DNA from: CBDFNC01 sp965249895
GTDB taxonomy: Bacteria; Pseudomonadota; Gammaproteobacteria; Enterobacterales; CBDFNC01
Assembly: GCA_965249895.1 (NCBI GenBank)
Contig: CBDFNC010000001.1
Span: 186,001-250,000 of the forward strand
Length of the DNA: 64,000 bases
Reading direction: 5' to 3'
The position numbers and the translations under genes are program-made. Within the stretch, counting starts at the first letter, position 1; each line of letters opens with the position of its first letter. Of the stretch, positions 17,261 through 26,655 are shown in pieces. Below the pieces are notes generated by a model. That model had not been told where the DNA came from. It saw only the letters and a list, made by a program, of their open reading frames with translations, and ran no database searches.

Positions 17261-18052
17261 ATGAAATTCGCTGCCTTGGTGCTTGCACTATTAATGAGTA
17301 CACAGGTTAGCGCAAGGATCAGTTTTTCATACCATGATTTTCCACCCTTTAGCTATCCCGAAGATGGCGAGGGTAAGGGGATCATGATTGATATGCTTCG
17401 TCTAGTTTGCTTTGAATTAGCGCAAAAATGTGATTTCCAATACTATCCGAACCGACGTTCGAAAAAGTATATGGAACTTGGGCTAGTCTCAGGAAATATT
17501 CCCTTAGGCTGGAATAAAAAGAGAAGTCAATGGATGTATTTCTCCATTCCTTTGCTTACCACTTCCTATAGTTTTTATGGGCAGGTAAATGATGATTTCA
17601 GCTATCGAGATCTCCCTGATCTAGAGGGGAAAAAGATCGGCGTATTCGGGCCTTCAAATACTCAAAACACCTTAGAAATAATAAGAGCTAGTATGATAGA
17701 GGCCGGATTGAGCCCTATAACGATTGAAGTTCGGCCTAATGCTGATGCTCATGGGTTAGTGATGCTCGCCAGAGGAAGGGCTGATCTCCGTTTTATAAAT
17801 CGCGATGTCGCGGAATTAAGGTTAAAAAATCAAAATATTAAGGGGGTAGAAGAAAAAGGTAAGTACAAAAGCTTAGAGTACTTTGCTGGTTTTTCCAAAG
17901 AGCATACTAAGACTGAATTTATGATCCGTATTAATCGGGCAATTTTAAAGTTGTATCACAATGACGGATTTAAACCGGTATGGAAAAAATGGGACATTGC
18001 CCCAGGAAACATTAAGGAGTCGAAATTAAATGAGCTTGAGATTTTACACTGA
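17261..18052 (+). CDS. Periplasmic solute-binding protein, family 3-like
   Basis: A 263-residue protein with a signal peptide (likely cut after V-S-A) and a bilobed SBP_bac_3-like fold. It begins F-S-Y-H-D-F-P-P-F-S-Y with G-K-G-I-M-I-D-M-L-R soon after, and the second lobe starts at L-E-G-K-K-I-G-V-F-G. A strong AGGAGG lies just upstream of the ATG. No ABC permease or ATPase is nearby. Such orphans in Alteromonadales are often of unknown ligand and may serve as sensors or accessory proteins rather than transporters. Confidence 0.8.
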   Translation: MKFAALVLALLMSTQVSARISFSYHDFPPFSYPEDGEGKGIMIDMLRLVCFELAQKCDFQYYPNRRSKKYMELGLVSGNIPLGWNKKRSQWMYFSIPLLTTSYSFYGQVNDDFSYRDLPDLEGKKIGVFGPSNTQNTLEIIRASMIEAGLSPITIEVRPNADAHGLVMLARGRADLRFINRDVAELRLKNQNIKGVEEKGKYKSLEYFAGFSKEHTKTEFMIRINRAILKLYHNDGFKPVWKKWDIAPGNIKESKLNELEILH

Positions 18053-18176
18053 GCCCCGTGGGTGATGCTCTGTAGAGTGCCTCACCAATAATTCGCATTA
18101 AGATCTTGGCTGACGGAGGGAAGTGGGCGAACCCGAAAGAGAAGCCGATTGGCCCCTCTATGCTTACCTGAAATAG

Positions 18177-18530
18177 CTATTTCTTAACAGCAGCAACTAC
18201 CGAAATTTCAACGAGCAAAGCTTCTCTTGCCATAGACGCTTGGACACAAGCTCGAGCGGGTGCATGGCCCTCTGGTACCCAGGCATCCCATACCGCATTC
18301 ATCGCCGCGAAATCTTTCATATCCTTGATATAAATAGTGGCGCTTAGCATGTGCTCTCTGTCACTACCCGCTTGTAGCAGCAATGTATCGACCTTATCCA
18401 GCATGGTTTGAGTTTGCTCTTCGATGCCTTGTTCGGCGTCAGCACAAACCTGGCCACAAAGGTACACAGTATCGTTATGGATCACTATGCGGCTCATTCT
18501 TTGTTTGGTTTCCTGGCGTTCGATGGTCAT
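18177..18530 (-). CDS. RidA/YjgF/UK114-family protein
   Basis: A 117-residue protein. The ATG at 18528-18530 is preferred because GGAAAG lies upstream and homologous proteins begin M-T-I-E-R. The family core is visible: M-S-R-I-V-I-H-N-D-T-V-Y-L-C-G-Q-V, and the H-A-P-A-R-A-C-V-Q-A segment with the conserved arginine. RidA proteins hydrolyse reactive enamine/imine intermediates from PLP enzymes. It stands alone, not in an operon with a dehydratase. Which RidA subgroup it belongs to is not certain. Confidence 0.88.
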   Translation of the reverse strand: MTIERQETKQRMSRIVIHNDTVYLCGQVCADAEQGIEEQTQTMLDKVDTLLLQAGSDREHMLSATIYIKDMKDFAAMNAVWDAWVPEGHAPARACVQASMAREALLVEISVVAAVKK

Positions 18531-18879
18531 GTTTCTTTCCATTATTTATGGTGGATAAAAAAGCTATAGTTTAAAGCAATTTGATTGAATTTCCTTAGGA
18601 TACTCAATGGTTATCGAGGGCAGGATGGTTCAGCGTGATGTATTTAGGCCTATGGTTGTGATTAAGATATTTCGCAACACAGGATTAATCGGATATTGGC
18701 AGGTTTTTTCACTTAAAATAGCGTTGAAGTATGTAACTAATACCGTTAGTTCCCTCCCTCTTGGTGCCTTATATAGGGCTACAGGCCTTTTATAGGGGGC
18801 AACAATGGTTTTTCTAGGATGAACAGTTGGCCTGAGTTAACCAAAATGTACTTACAAATTTTAAAACAGAGATCCTGAA
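18531..18879. other. Gap without a supportable gene
   Basis: Only a 62-codon frame without ribosome binding site or recognisable sequence (18607-18795) is present. The region probably holds the divergent promoters of the RidA and cysteine dioxygenase genes. Confidence 0.4.
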
Positions 18880-19446
18880 ATGATTGAAGATCGAAATGTT
18901 GCCAAATTAAGTACAGAAACATCACCACAAACGTTAGCAGAATTAGCGAAAAACCTGGCGGCCATTACGGATATTCTAACTGTTGCTCAAATTGATCAAC
19001 TTCTGCAACATGTGGTAGTTGATGAGGCTGATATCGAGCGATATGTTCATTTTTCCCCCACCAGTTATCAACGCAGTATTATTTTAAAAAATGCCAATTG
19101 TGAGGTATTACTTCTCGGTTGGTTGCCTGGCCAGCGCAGTAAAATACACAACCACAAAGGTTCATGCTGTGGCCTTAAGGTGATCCGGGGTTGTGCGACA
19201 GAAACCTGGTTTAAGCATGCAGAAAACCAAATGATATTCCCTGTTAGTTCAAGAGAATTGCAGCAAAACCGAACTGCCCTGGGGGAAGATACTGATATAC
19301 ACCAGATCTCTAACCTCACTAATGCGTCATCATTAATCAGCTTGCATATTTATTCGCCGTCTATAAATCAAATGTCTGTTTTCTCCCTTGAATCAAAGAA
19401 AGTGGAAAATTCGGCTAACGTTGGTGGTTGGGTATACGAAATTTAG
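18880..19446 (+). CDS. Cysteine dioxygenase type I (cupin)
   Basis: A 188-residue protein with the bacterial cysteine dioxygenase pattern. Iron-binding His90 and His92 lie in I-H-N-H-K-G-S-C-C, a third ligand is His141 in D-I-H-Q-I-S-N, and the second-sphere pair His156-x-Tyr158 is present. It oxidises L-cysteine to cysteine sulfinate. Other thiol dioxygenases, such as 3-mercaptopropionate dioxygenase, share this layout, so the substrate is probable rather than proven. Confidence 0.85.
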   Translation: MIEDRNVAKLSTETSPQTLAELAKNLAAITDILTVAQIDQLLQHVVVDEADIERYVHFSPTSYQRSIILKNANCEVLLLGWLPGQRSKIHNHKGSCCGLKVIRGCATETWFKHAENQMIFPVSSRELQQNRTALGEDTDIHQISNLTNASSLISLHIYSPSINQMSVFSLESKKVENSANVGGWVYEI

Positions 19447-19725
19447 CCTTATTTTAATCAAGAGATTGCGTTTCATTGCTGGGAGATATATCAATCTTGC
19501 TGCTTTTAGTGATCATAACAATTCAAGCAGAACACTTATGATAGGAACCTTTATGCCGTGGACGTTGAGCCCTCAATCAAAGCTAGTAATGATAAAACCA
19601 TGGTCAGTGCATTAAGTACGACGTTTTAAATAAACCAAAATAACTGCAATAGACTTTCTTGTCTGGGCTATATAGTGAGACGCTGGCAGAAGGGTATCAC
19701 AACCAGCACCTCTATACAGACAGTG

Positions 19726-20664
19726 CTATTCAGTAACTACTTGCAGCACAATTTTACCGACCGCTCGTTTGCTCTCACTGCGTGAATGCGCTTGTTGGGC
19801 ATCTGCTAGAGGGAAGACAGAGTCCAACTTCACTATCACCTTTTCTTCATCGATTAAGTTTTTTATTTCGGTTAAATGCTGGCTATTTGGTTGCACCCAA
19901 ATTCGGTGATACTTCACCCGGTGCTGCTCTGCCAAGCTATTATCTATTTCGTCTAATGCCGAAATTAAATGACCCCCAGGTTTAATTACCTTCAGTGAAC
20001 GCGCAACTATGTCATTGCCACCCACAGCGGCAAACACCAAATCTACCGAGTCTACTTTATCTTCAAACTTAGTCGTTTGATAATCGATAAATTCATCGAC
20101 GCCTAAGCTCTTAACATATTGCTCATTTTTGGCCGACGCCGTCCCTATAACATAAGCGCCAGCAGCTTTTGCTAGTTGTACTGCAAAGCTACCAACACCA
20201 CCGCTGGTATTGTGAATAAGTACTCGCTGACCTGCTTGTAACTGACCTTCAGTGAATAGCGCTTGCCAGGCAGTGACCGCAGCTAACGGCACTGCAGCAC
20301 TTTCGGCAAAACTCAGTTTCTCGGGTTTAATAACCACCAAATCAGCCTCTACCGCTAAGTACTCGGCGTAAGTTCCGTTTTGGGCAAAAGGAGCAAAAAC
20401 GAATACTTCATCACCGATATTAAAGTCGTCTACATCGGCGCCTTTACGGTCGATAACGCCTGCGGCATCCCAACCTAAGGTCAAAGGCAGAGAGTGAGTG
20501 CCCGTGTCTTTAAACATGCCGCTGCGGATGTAAGCGTCGACTGGGTTAACACCCGCTGCGTGCACTTTAATCAGCACCTGAGTCGGTGAGATTTCTGGCA
20601 TGTCAGTCTCTTGGTGAACAAGGTTTTTAATATCGCCGTAAGTTTGTATTAGTGCTGCTTTCAT
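19726..20664 (-). CDS. Zinc-independent MDR oxidoreductase (quinone oxidoreductase-like)
   Basis: A 312-residue medium-chain dehydrogenase/reductase. Residues 1-120 form the GroES-like domain (V-L-I-K-V-H-A-A-G-V-N-P-V-D-A-Y-I-R-S-G). A Rossmann fold follows with V-L-I-H-N-T-S-G-G-V-G-S-F-A-V-Q-L-A-K-A. The catalytic zinc ligands of alcohol dehydrogenases are absent, which fits NADPH:quinone or enal reductases. The gene is divergent from a LysR gene, with a perfect palindrome in the 125-bp gap. Control by that LysR protein is inferred. Confidence 0.88.
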   Translation of the reverse strand: MKAALIQTYGDIKNLVHQETDMPEISPTQVLIKVHAAGVNPVDAYIRSGMFKDTGTHSLPLTLGWDAAGVIDRKGADVDDFNIGDEVFVFAPFAQNGTYAEYLAVEADLVVIKPEKLSFAESAAVPLAAVTAWQALFTEGQLQAGQRVLIHNTSGGVGSFAVQLAKAAGAYVIGTASAKNEQYVKSLGVDEFIDYQTTKFEDKVDSVDLVFAAVGGNDIVARSLKVIKPGGHLISALDEIDNSLAEQHRVKYHRIWVQPNSQHLTEIKNLIDEEKVIVKLDSVFPLADAQQAHSRSESKRAVGKIVLQVVTE

Positions 20665-20754
20665 AATGATTTCCTTGGGTTTCGTTTAGCTTTTGTTTTG
20701 AGATGCGCTTAGTTTGCATGATTGAACTCATATCATCTAATTGATGGTTGGTAT

Positions 20755-20783
20755 AATATACATTGATAAAATCAATGTATATT
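20755..20783. promoter_or_regulatory. Perfect 13-bp palindrome between the oxidoreductase and lysR genes
   Basis: AATATACATTGAT, three bases, then its exact complement, ending six bases before the lysR ATG at 20790. It lies 91 bp from the divergent oxidoreductase start. Position and symmetry suggest the LysR protein's own operator, controlling both genes. Confidence 0.6.
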
Positions 20784-20789
20784 GGTGCC

Positions 20790-21695
20790 ATGGTGAACAA
20801 ACCCGATCTGAATTTATTTGTTATTTTTGATGTTATTATGCAAGAACAGTCTATATCCGCTGCGGCAAAGCGGCTGCATATGACTCAGCCTTCCGTCTCT
20901 AATGCGGTATCACGGATGCGGCATCAGTGGAACGATGTATTGTTTGTAAAACAAGGCCGAGGAATTAAACCCACGCCATACGCCAATCAGCTATGGCAGA
21001 CTATCTCTGAGCCATTAAATATTATTAGTAATGCGGTTAACCCTGCGCAGTTTATTCCCGCCTTAGCTAGGCAAAAGTTCCGCATTTCACTCACTGATGG
21101 CATGACTAGTATGCTCTGGCTTCCACTGCGAAAAATGATAGAAGAACAAGCACCTGGGATAGACTTACACGCGGTGCCATTTCAGGCTAACGGTGAGCAA
21201 TTATTATTAAACAACGAAGTAGACCTGGTACTAGATATTTATAAGGGGGAGCATAAACTCATTCATTCTCAATGGATGAGCGATTTGAAATTTGTCTGTG
21301 TAATGCGGCCAGAACACGCCTTAGCAAAAGAACCTCTGAATTTGGACAACTTCCTTGCTGCCGAGCACCTATTAGTTTCACACTCAGGAGATGCTCAGGG
21401 GATGGTAGATACTGAACTCGCTGAGTTGGGAAAGGTTAGGCGTATTGCGATGACGGTGAATACTTTTGGCAGCGTATTCCCTTTATTAGCCGATAGTAAT
21501 TTAATTACGATATTGCCTGAAGCCGTTACCACCAAATATGTAGCAGCCGGCGATGTCATCACTAAAGCATTGCCGATAAGTGTTGCTGATGTGAAAATTT
21601 ATATGGCTTGGCACACCAGACAAAACCGCGATCCGGCTTTGCGATGGTTGATGAACAGAATCAATAAAATCTATGCTGAAACTATTCGCGGCTGA
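20790..21695 (+). CDS. LysR-family transcriptional regulator
   Basis: A 301-residue protein from the ATG at 20790; a TTG at 20763 extends the frame but lies inside the palindrome, so I reject it. The helix-turn-helix reads S-I-S-A-A-A-K-R-L-H-M-T-Q-P-S-V-S-N-A-V-S-R-M-R across two helices. The effector domain follows from about residue 90. The D-L-N-L-F-V-I-F-D opening and K-P-T-P-Y-A segment resemble the NodD/SyrM-like group. It probably regulates the divergent quinone oxidoreductase. Confidence 0.9.
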   Translation: MVNKPDLNLFVIFDVIMQEQSISAAAKRLHMTQPSVSNAVSRMRHQWNDVLFVKQGRGIKPTPYANQLWQTISEPLNIISNAVNPAQFIPALARQKFRISLTDGMTSMLWLPLRKMIEEQAPGIDLHAVPFQANGEQLLLNNEVDLVLDIYKGEHKLIHSQWMSDLKFVCVMRPEHALAKEPLNLDNFLAAEHLLVSHSGDAQGMVDTELAELGKVRRIAMTVNTFGSVFPLLADSNLITILPEAVTTKYVAAGDVITKALPISVADVKIYMAWHTRQNRDPALRWLMNRINKIYAETIRG

Positions 21696-21860
21696 TCTGT
21701 TTAGTCAATTCGTGTCCGTTCTCATACTATATGAAGACAAAATTACTACACAATACCTAACACCAAATTCACTTCCTTTGTGACACAAACGAATCTTGAA
21801 TATAGAGTCCCACCGTCCACTCTTGGCGTAAGCAGCCATCTACCTTTCGTTACCAACAGC

Positions 21861-21894
21861 AAAAAGCGAGCACTACTTTCGCAGTACTCGCTTT
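21861..21894 (-). terminator. Rho-independent terminator of the gcvP operon
   Basis: On the minus strand AAAGCGAGTACT and AGTAGTGCTCGCTTT pair imperfectly and run into a T5 tract. It lies 21 bp after the gcvP stop. Confidence 0.8.
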
Positions 21895-21914
21895 CCAGCT
21901 GATCATTTGGGGTA

Positions 21915-24854
21915 TTAATCCATATAAGCTTCGATACCCGGACAGCTACAGATCAGGTTTCTATCACCATGGACATTGTCCACCCTGTTTACCGCTGGCC
22001 AGAATTTGGCGTCTTTGCTTTGTTGTGATGGGAAACAAGCTTGTTCGCGGCTGTAAGCGTGCGGCCACTGCTCTTGCATTAAATCCACCTGGGTATGCGG
22101 AGCATTTACCAGTGGGTTATCTTGCAGTGTCCAGTTGCCGTTTTCGACTTGTTTGATCTCGTTGCGGATAGACACCATGGCTTCCACAAAGCGGTCCAGT
22201 TCGCCCAGGGCTTCACTTTCCGTTGGCTCTATCATCAAGGTGCCTGCAACCGGGAAGGACATGGTTGGCGCATGGAAACCATAGTCCATCAGGCGCTTGG
22301 CAATGTCTTCTTCACTGATACCTGTGGCTTCTTTCAGCGGGCGAATATCGATAATACACTCGTGAGCAACCCGGCCATTTTCACAGCGATACAACACTGG
22401 ATAGTGATGGCTTAGTTTCTCCATCAGGTAGTTGGCGTTTAGTATGGCTACCTTAGAGGCCTCGGTCAGGCCTTCACCACTCATCATGGCAATATAAGCC
22501 CAGGAGATAGGTAAAATAGACGCGCTGCCTAAGGTGGCTGCGGATACCGCACCGTCTGTACCTTCGTTAATATGGCCGGGCAGGAAAGGTGCCAGGTGTG
22601 CTTTGACACCAATAGGGCCCACGCCAGGACCACCGCCACCATGTGGGATACAGAATGTTTTATGCAGGTTCAGGTGAGAAATATCGGAACCAATAAAACC
22701 CGGGCTGGTAAAACCAAGCTGAGCATTCATGTTGGCGCCATCCATGTAAACCTGACCGCCTGCGGCGTGAATGGAATCACAAATAGTACGAATGCTCTTT
22801 TCGAACACGCCGTGGGTGGACGGGTAGGTGATCATAATGCAGGACAGCTGATCTTTGTGCTCGCTGATTTTTGCATCCAGATCTGCCATATCCACGTTAC
22901 CGAACTCGTCACACGCGACGATAACTACACGCAGTGAGGCCATAGCTGCACTGGCAGGGTTAGTACCGTGAGCAGAGCTTGGGATCAGGCAGATATTTCT
23001 ATGCCCTTCACCGCGACTTTCGTGGTATTTCTGGATAGCCAGCAGGCCCGCGTATTCACCTTGTGCGCCTGAGTTAGGCTGCAGAGAGAATTCGTCATAA
23101 CCTGTGACTTCACATAGCATTTTGCTAAGCTCTTTGGCCAGTTGCTGATAACCCTGGCACTGATCTGCCGGAGCAAACGGGTGCAGGTTACCTAGTTCAG
23201 GCCAGGTTACTGGGATCATTTCTGCAGTAGCGTTCAGCTTCATGGTGCAGCTGCCCAGCGGGATCATACCGTGAGCAAGGGAGAAATCTTTGTTTTCCAG
23301 CTTCTTCAGGTAACGCAACATCTGGGTTTCACTTTGATGCTGGTTAAAAACCGGGTGCTGAAGGAACTTACTCTCACGACGAATTTCAGCCGGAATCGGG
23401 GCCAGTTCGTTATCGGCGATATTCTGTTCGAACATACCAATTTTCAAGCTTTTATTACTGAATACCTGCCAGATAAGCTCAATATCTTCAGCTGTGCTGG
23501 TTTCATCCAGGCTGATACTAAGTTGCTCACCGGTGCGGCGTAGGTTTAATCCCAGCGACAAGGCTTTATCATAATACGTCTGGGTTTTGTCGCCGGTATT
23601 CAGTGCTATGGTATCAAAATAGCACGTATGTACTAGTTTCACCCCAGAGGATTCTATGCCTTTGGCTAAGATAGCTGTCAGGTGGTGAACCCGGCGGGCA
23701 ATTTTTTTCAGACCTTCGGCACCGTGATAGATGGCATAGAAAGCCGCCATATTAGCCAGCAGTGCTTGGGCGGTACAGATATTGGACGCGGCTTTTTCAC
23801 GACGAATATGTTGTTCGCGCGTTTGCATTGCCATACGTAACGCCTGGTTACCCTTGCTGTCCACGGATACGCCGATCACGCGGCCTGGGATAGTACGCTT
23901 GTACTTATCTCGGGTTGCCATAAAGGCTGCATGAGGACCACCAAAGCCCATCGGGACGCCGAAACGCTGGGCGCTACCGATAACCACATCGGCACCCATT
24001 TCACCGGGTGGCTTCAGTAATGTCAGGGACAATAAATCGGTGGAGACAGAAACCAAGGTTTTTTTGGTGTGTGCGGCCGTGATCAAAGGTTCCAGATCCT
24101 GTACCTGGCCGCTGGTGCCAGGGTACTGCAGCAGGGCGCCAAATACATCGTGTTGCTCTAATGTTTCAGCTGGCCCGGTAATTATTTCGAAACCCAGAGA
24201 GCGGGCGCGAGTTTTCACTACGTCCAATGTTTGTGGGTGTACATCGTCAGCAACAAAGAAATTAAAACTCTTATTTTTCCCTGCTCGTTTACACAGGGCC
24301 ATGGCCTCGGCGGCAGCTGTAGCTTCATCAAGCAGGGAGGCGTTAGCCAGATCCATACCTGTCAGGTCCATCGTCATCTGCTGATAATTCAGCAGTGCTT
24401 CTAAGCGACCCTGAGAAATTTCCGGCTGGTAAGGGGTGTAAGCCGTATACCACCCCGGGTTTTCCAATACGTTTCGCAGGATCACATTTGGCGTTAAGGT
24501 GCCGTAGTAACCCTGACCGATAAAGTTACGGTTGAGGGTATTCTGGCTAGCTATAGTTTTCAGGTAATCCAGCATCTGCTGTTCGCTGCGGGCTTTTTCA
24601 AGCTTTAGCTTACCCGGTAAACGAATATCCGCAGGGACAGTCTGATCGATCAGTTCATCGATATTAGTCAGGTCCAGGGCTTTCAGCATTTTTTTCTGCT
24701 GCGCCAGGTTAGGGCCGTTATGGCGAGTGACAAATGATTTCTCGTCACCTAATTGGCTTAACAGGCTGTCACTGGCAACTTCTGCATTGGCTTTGCTGGA
24801 TTTTTCTAAACCCAGCTTGGCCGACAGGCCTTTATCTAGGATTGATTCAGTCAT
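21915..24854 (-). CDS. gcvP: Glycine dehydrogenase (decarboxylating), P-protein
   Basis: A 979-residue homodimeric-type P-protein. The ATG at 24852-24854 lies one base after the gcvH stop and begins M-T-E-S-I-L-D; the upstream in-frame extension lies within gcvH. Landmarks include F-V-T-R-H-N-G-P-N near residue 40, M-I-P-L-G-S-C-T-M-K-L-N-A, and the PLP lysine in H-L-N-L-H-K-T-F at about residue 732, followed by the glycine-rich P-H-G-G-G-G-P-G. It decarboxylates glycine and passes the aminomethyl group to GcvH. Last gene of the sdaA-glyA-gcvH-gcvP operon. Confidence 0.97.
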   Translation of the reverse strand: MTESILDKGLSAKLGLEKSSKANAEVASDSLLSQLGDEKSFVTRHNGPNLAQQKKMLKALDLTNIDELIDQTVPADIRLPGKLKLEKARSEQQMLDYLKTIASQNTLNRNFIGQGYYGTLTPNVILRNVLENPGWYTAYTPYQPEISQGRLEALLNYQQMTMDLTGMDLANASLLDEATAAAEAMALCKRAGKNKSFNFFVADDVHPQTLDVVKTRARSLGFEIITGPAETLEQHDVFGALLQYPGTSGQVQDLEPLITAAHTKKTLVSVSTDLLSLTLLKPPGEMGADVVIGSAQRFGVPMGFGGPHAAFMATRDKYKRTIPGRVIGVSVDSKGNQALRMAMQTREQHIRREKAASNICTAQALLANMAAFYAIYHGAEGLKKIARRVHHLTAILAKGIESSGVKLVHTCYFDTIALNTGDKTQTYYDKALSLGLNLRRTGEQLSISLDETSTAEDIELIWQVFSNKSLKIGMFEQNIADNELAPIPAEIRRESKFLQHPVFNQHQSETQMLRYLKKLENKDFSLAHGMIPLGSCTMKLNATAEMIPVTWPELGNLHPFAPADQCQGYQQLAKELSKMLCEVTGYDEFSLQPNSGAQGEYAGLLAIQKYHESRGEGHRNICLIPSSAHGTNPASAAMASLRVVIVACDEFGNVDMADLDAKISEHKDQLSCIMITYPSTHGVFEKSIRTICDSIHAAGGQVYMDGANMNAQLGFTSPGFIGSDISHLNLHKTFCIPHGGGGPGVGPIGVKAHLAPFLPGHINEGTDGAVSAATLGSASILPISWAYIAMMSGEGLTEASKVAILNANYLMEKLSHHYPVLYRCENGRVAHECIIDIRPLKEATGISEEDIAKRLMDYGFHAPTMSFPVAGTLMIEPTESEALGELDRFVEAMVSIRNEIKQVENGNWTLQDNPLVNAPHTQVDLMQEQWPHAYSREQACFPSQQSKDAKFWPAVNRVDNVHGDRNLICSCPGIEAYMD

Positions 24855-24855
24855 A

Positions 24856-25230
24856 TTAACTTTCCAGGCTTTCTTGATAGGCTTCTGCACTAAGCAGCTC
24901 GTTGAGACCGGATACGTCATCCAGCTTTAATTTGGCAATCCAACCTTCTTCAAAAGGAGATTCGTTGATCAGTTCAGGGCTGTCTTCCAGCTCTTCATTA
25001 ATCGCAATGATCTCACCCGATACCGGAGCGTATACATCGGAAGCCGCTTTAACGGACTCAACCAGAGAAAATCCTTCACCTGCCGTAGTGTTGTCACCGA
25101 TTTCTGGCAGGTCGACAAATACGACGTCACCCAGTAATTCCTGTGCGTGCTCGGAAATACCTACAGTTACAGTACCGTCGCCATTGTCTTTTACCCACTC
25201 ATGGCTGCTTGCGAATTTTAAATCTTGCAT
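24856..25230 (-). CDS. gcvH: Glycine cleavage system H protein
   Basis: A 124-residue lipoyl carrier. The attachment lysine is Lys61 in E-S-V-K-A-A-S-D-V-Y-A-P-V-S-G-E. It shuttles the aminomethyl group between the P, T and L proteins. The next gene, gcvP, starts one base after its stop, so the two are translationally coupled. It is 108 bp downstream of glyA; no terminator is seen in that gap. Confidence 0.97.
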   Translation of the reverse strand: MQDLKFASSHEWVKDNGDGTVTVGISEHAQELLGDVVFVDLPEIGDNTTAGEGFSLVESVKAASDVYAPVSGEIIAINEELEDSPELINESPFEEGWIAKLKLDDVSGLNELLSAEAYQESLES

Positions 25231-25338
25231 TTTTTGTCTCTTTAATTTGTTTTAATTCCGGGTCTGAGGAATTTGTTGGTTTATCTGACCCGGATAGATT
25301 TTGTTGTTTTACCTAAACTGCAGGTTAACGAGTTGAGC

Positions 25339-26634
25339 TTAACGGTATAAAGGAAAACGTTTGCAAAGTGCTTCTACCTGCTGTTTTACCTTCTGTTCAA
25401 TTTCGCTGTTGTCATCCGGGTTGGCTTTCAGGCCGTCCAACACGTCGCCAATCCATTCACCGATCTGCTGGAACTCAGCCACAGAGAAACCTCGGCTGGT
25501 GCCCGCCGGTGTGCCAAGGCGGATACCGGATGTGACCATAGGTTTCTCCTGGTCAAATGGAATGCCGTTTTTATTACAAGTGATACCGGCGCGCTCCAGA
25601 CTTTCTTCTGCCTGGTTGCCTTTCAGACCTTTAGGGCGTAAATCAACCAGCATCAGATGAGTATCGGTACCACCTGTGACGATATCGCAACCGCGACTCT
25701 GCAGCGTTTCGGCCAGTACTTTGGCGTTGTTAACTACGCGGTCGATGTAGGCGGTAAACTCTGGCTCGAGGGCTTCACCAAGGGCGACGGCTTTACCGGC
25801 GATGACGTGCATCAAAGGACCGCCTTGCAGGCCAGGGAAGACAGCTGAATTAATTTTCTTGTTAATGGCTTCGTCGTTGGTCAGGATCATACCGCCACGT
25901 GGCCCACGCAGGGTTTTATGGGTAGTTGTCGTCACTACGTCAGCATAGGGGATCGGGCTAGGGTGCGCGCCTGTGGCGACCAGGCCGGCGATATGCGCCA
26001 TATCAACCAACAGCAGCGCATCGACTTCATCGGCAATTTCGCGGAATTTGGCAAAATCCAGGGTACGAGGAATGGCAGAGCCACCCGCGATGATCATTTT
26101 TGGCTGGTGCTCTTTGGCCAGGGCTCTGATCTGCTCGTAGTCTACTTCATAGTTGTCTGGTGATACGCCGTAGTGGACTGCGTTAAACCATTTACCAGAC
26201 AGGGCCGGACGGGCACCGTGGGTCAGGTGACCACCTGCATCCAGGGACATACCTAAAATAGTGTCGCCTGGCTGTAACATGGCCAGCATCACCGCACCAT
26301 TAGCTTGGGCGCCGGAGTGTGGTTGAACGTTGACAAAATCAGCTTTAAATAACAATTTTGCGCGTTCAATGGCGATTGACTCAACCTGGTCGACGTATTC
26401 GCAACCGCCGTAATAACGACGGCCAGGATAACCTTCCGCATATTTATTGGTAAGGGCGCTGCCCTGAGCCTGCAGTACCGCTTTGGAAACAATATTTTCC
26501 GAAGCGATCAGTTCGATCTGTTGCTCCTGACGCAGCAGCTCAGAGTTTAATGCCACCTTCACCGCACCATCTGCTGCGTCGACACCGGTAGCAAAAAAGT
26601 GCTCTAGTTCGTGATTATCGAAGGTACTTTTCAT
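25339..26634 (-). CDS. glyA: Serine hydroxymethyltransferase
   Basis: A 431-residue SHMT, slightly longer than E. coli GlyA (417). The PLP lysine is Lys240 in T-T-T-T-H-K-T-L-R-G-P-R-G-G; other landmarks are E-L-I-A-S-E-N-I near 41 and Y-A-E-G-Y-P-G-R-R-Y-Y-G-G near 65. It interconverts serine and glycine with folate. Being co-transcribed with sdaA and gcvHP suggests a dedicated catabolic isozyme; a second housekeeping glyA probably exists elsewhere. The start ATG is 21 bases after the sdaA stop. Confidence 0.95.
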   Translation of the reverse strand: MKSTFDNHELEHFFATGVDAADGAVKVALNSELLRQEQQIELIASENIVSKAVLQAQGSALTNKYAEGYPGRRYYGGCEYVDQVESIAIERAKLLFKADFVNVQPHSGAQANGAVMLAMLQPGDTILGMSLDAGGHLTHGARPALSGKWFNAVHYGVSPDNYEVDYEQIRALAKEHQPKMIIAGGSAIPRTLDFAKFREIADEVDALLLVDMAHIAGLVATGAHPSPIPYADVVTTTTHKTLRGPRGGMILTNDEAINKKINSAVFPGLQGGPLMHVIAGKAVALGEALEPEFTAYIDRVVNNAKVLAETLQSRGCDIVTGGTDTHLMLVDLRPKGLKGNQAEESLERAGITCNKNGIPFDQEKPMVTSGIRLGTPAGTSRGFSVAEFQQIGEWIGDVLDGLKANPDDNSEIEQKVKQQVEALCKRFPLYR

Positions 26635-26655
26635 TTCACATAACCCTTATCGTTA

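Noticed and set aside
17004..17303. 99-codon minus-strand frame as a gene
   Set aside because: It overlaps the start and ribosome binding site of the solute-binding protein and has no credible start of its own; at most a remnant.
18607..18795. 62-codon plus-strand frame as a gene
   Set aside because: No ribosome binding site, no recognisable sequence, and it occupies a divergent promoter region.
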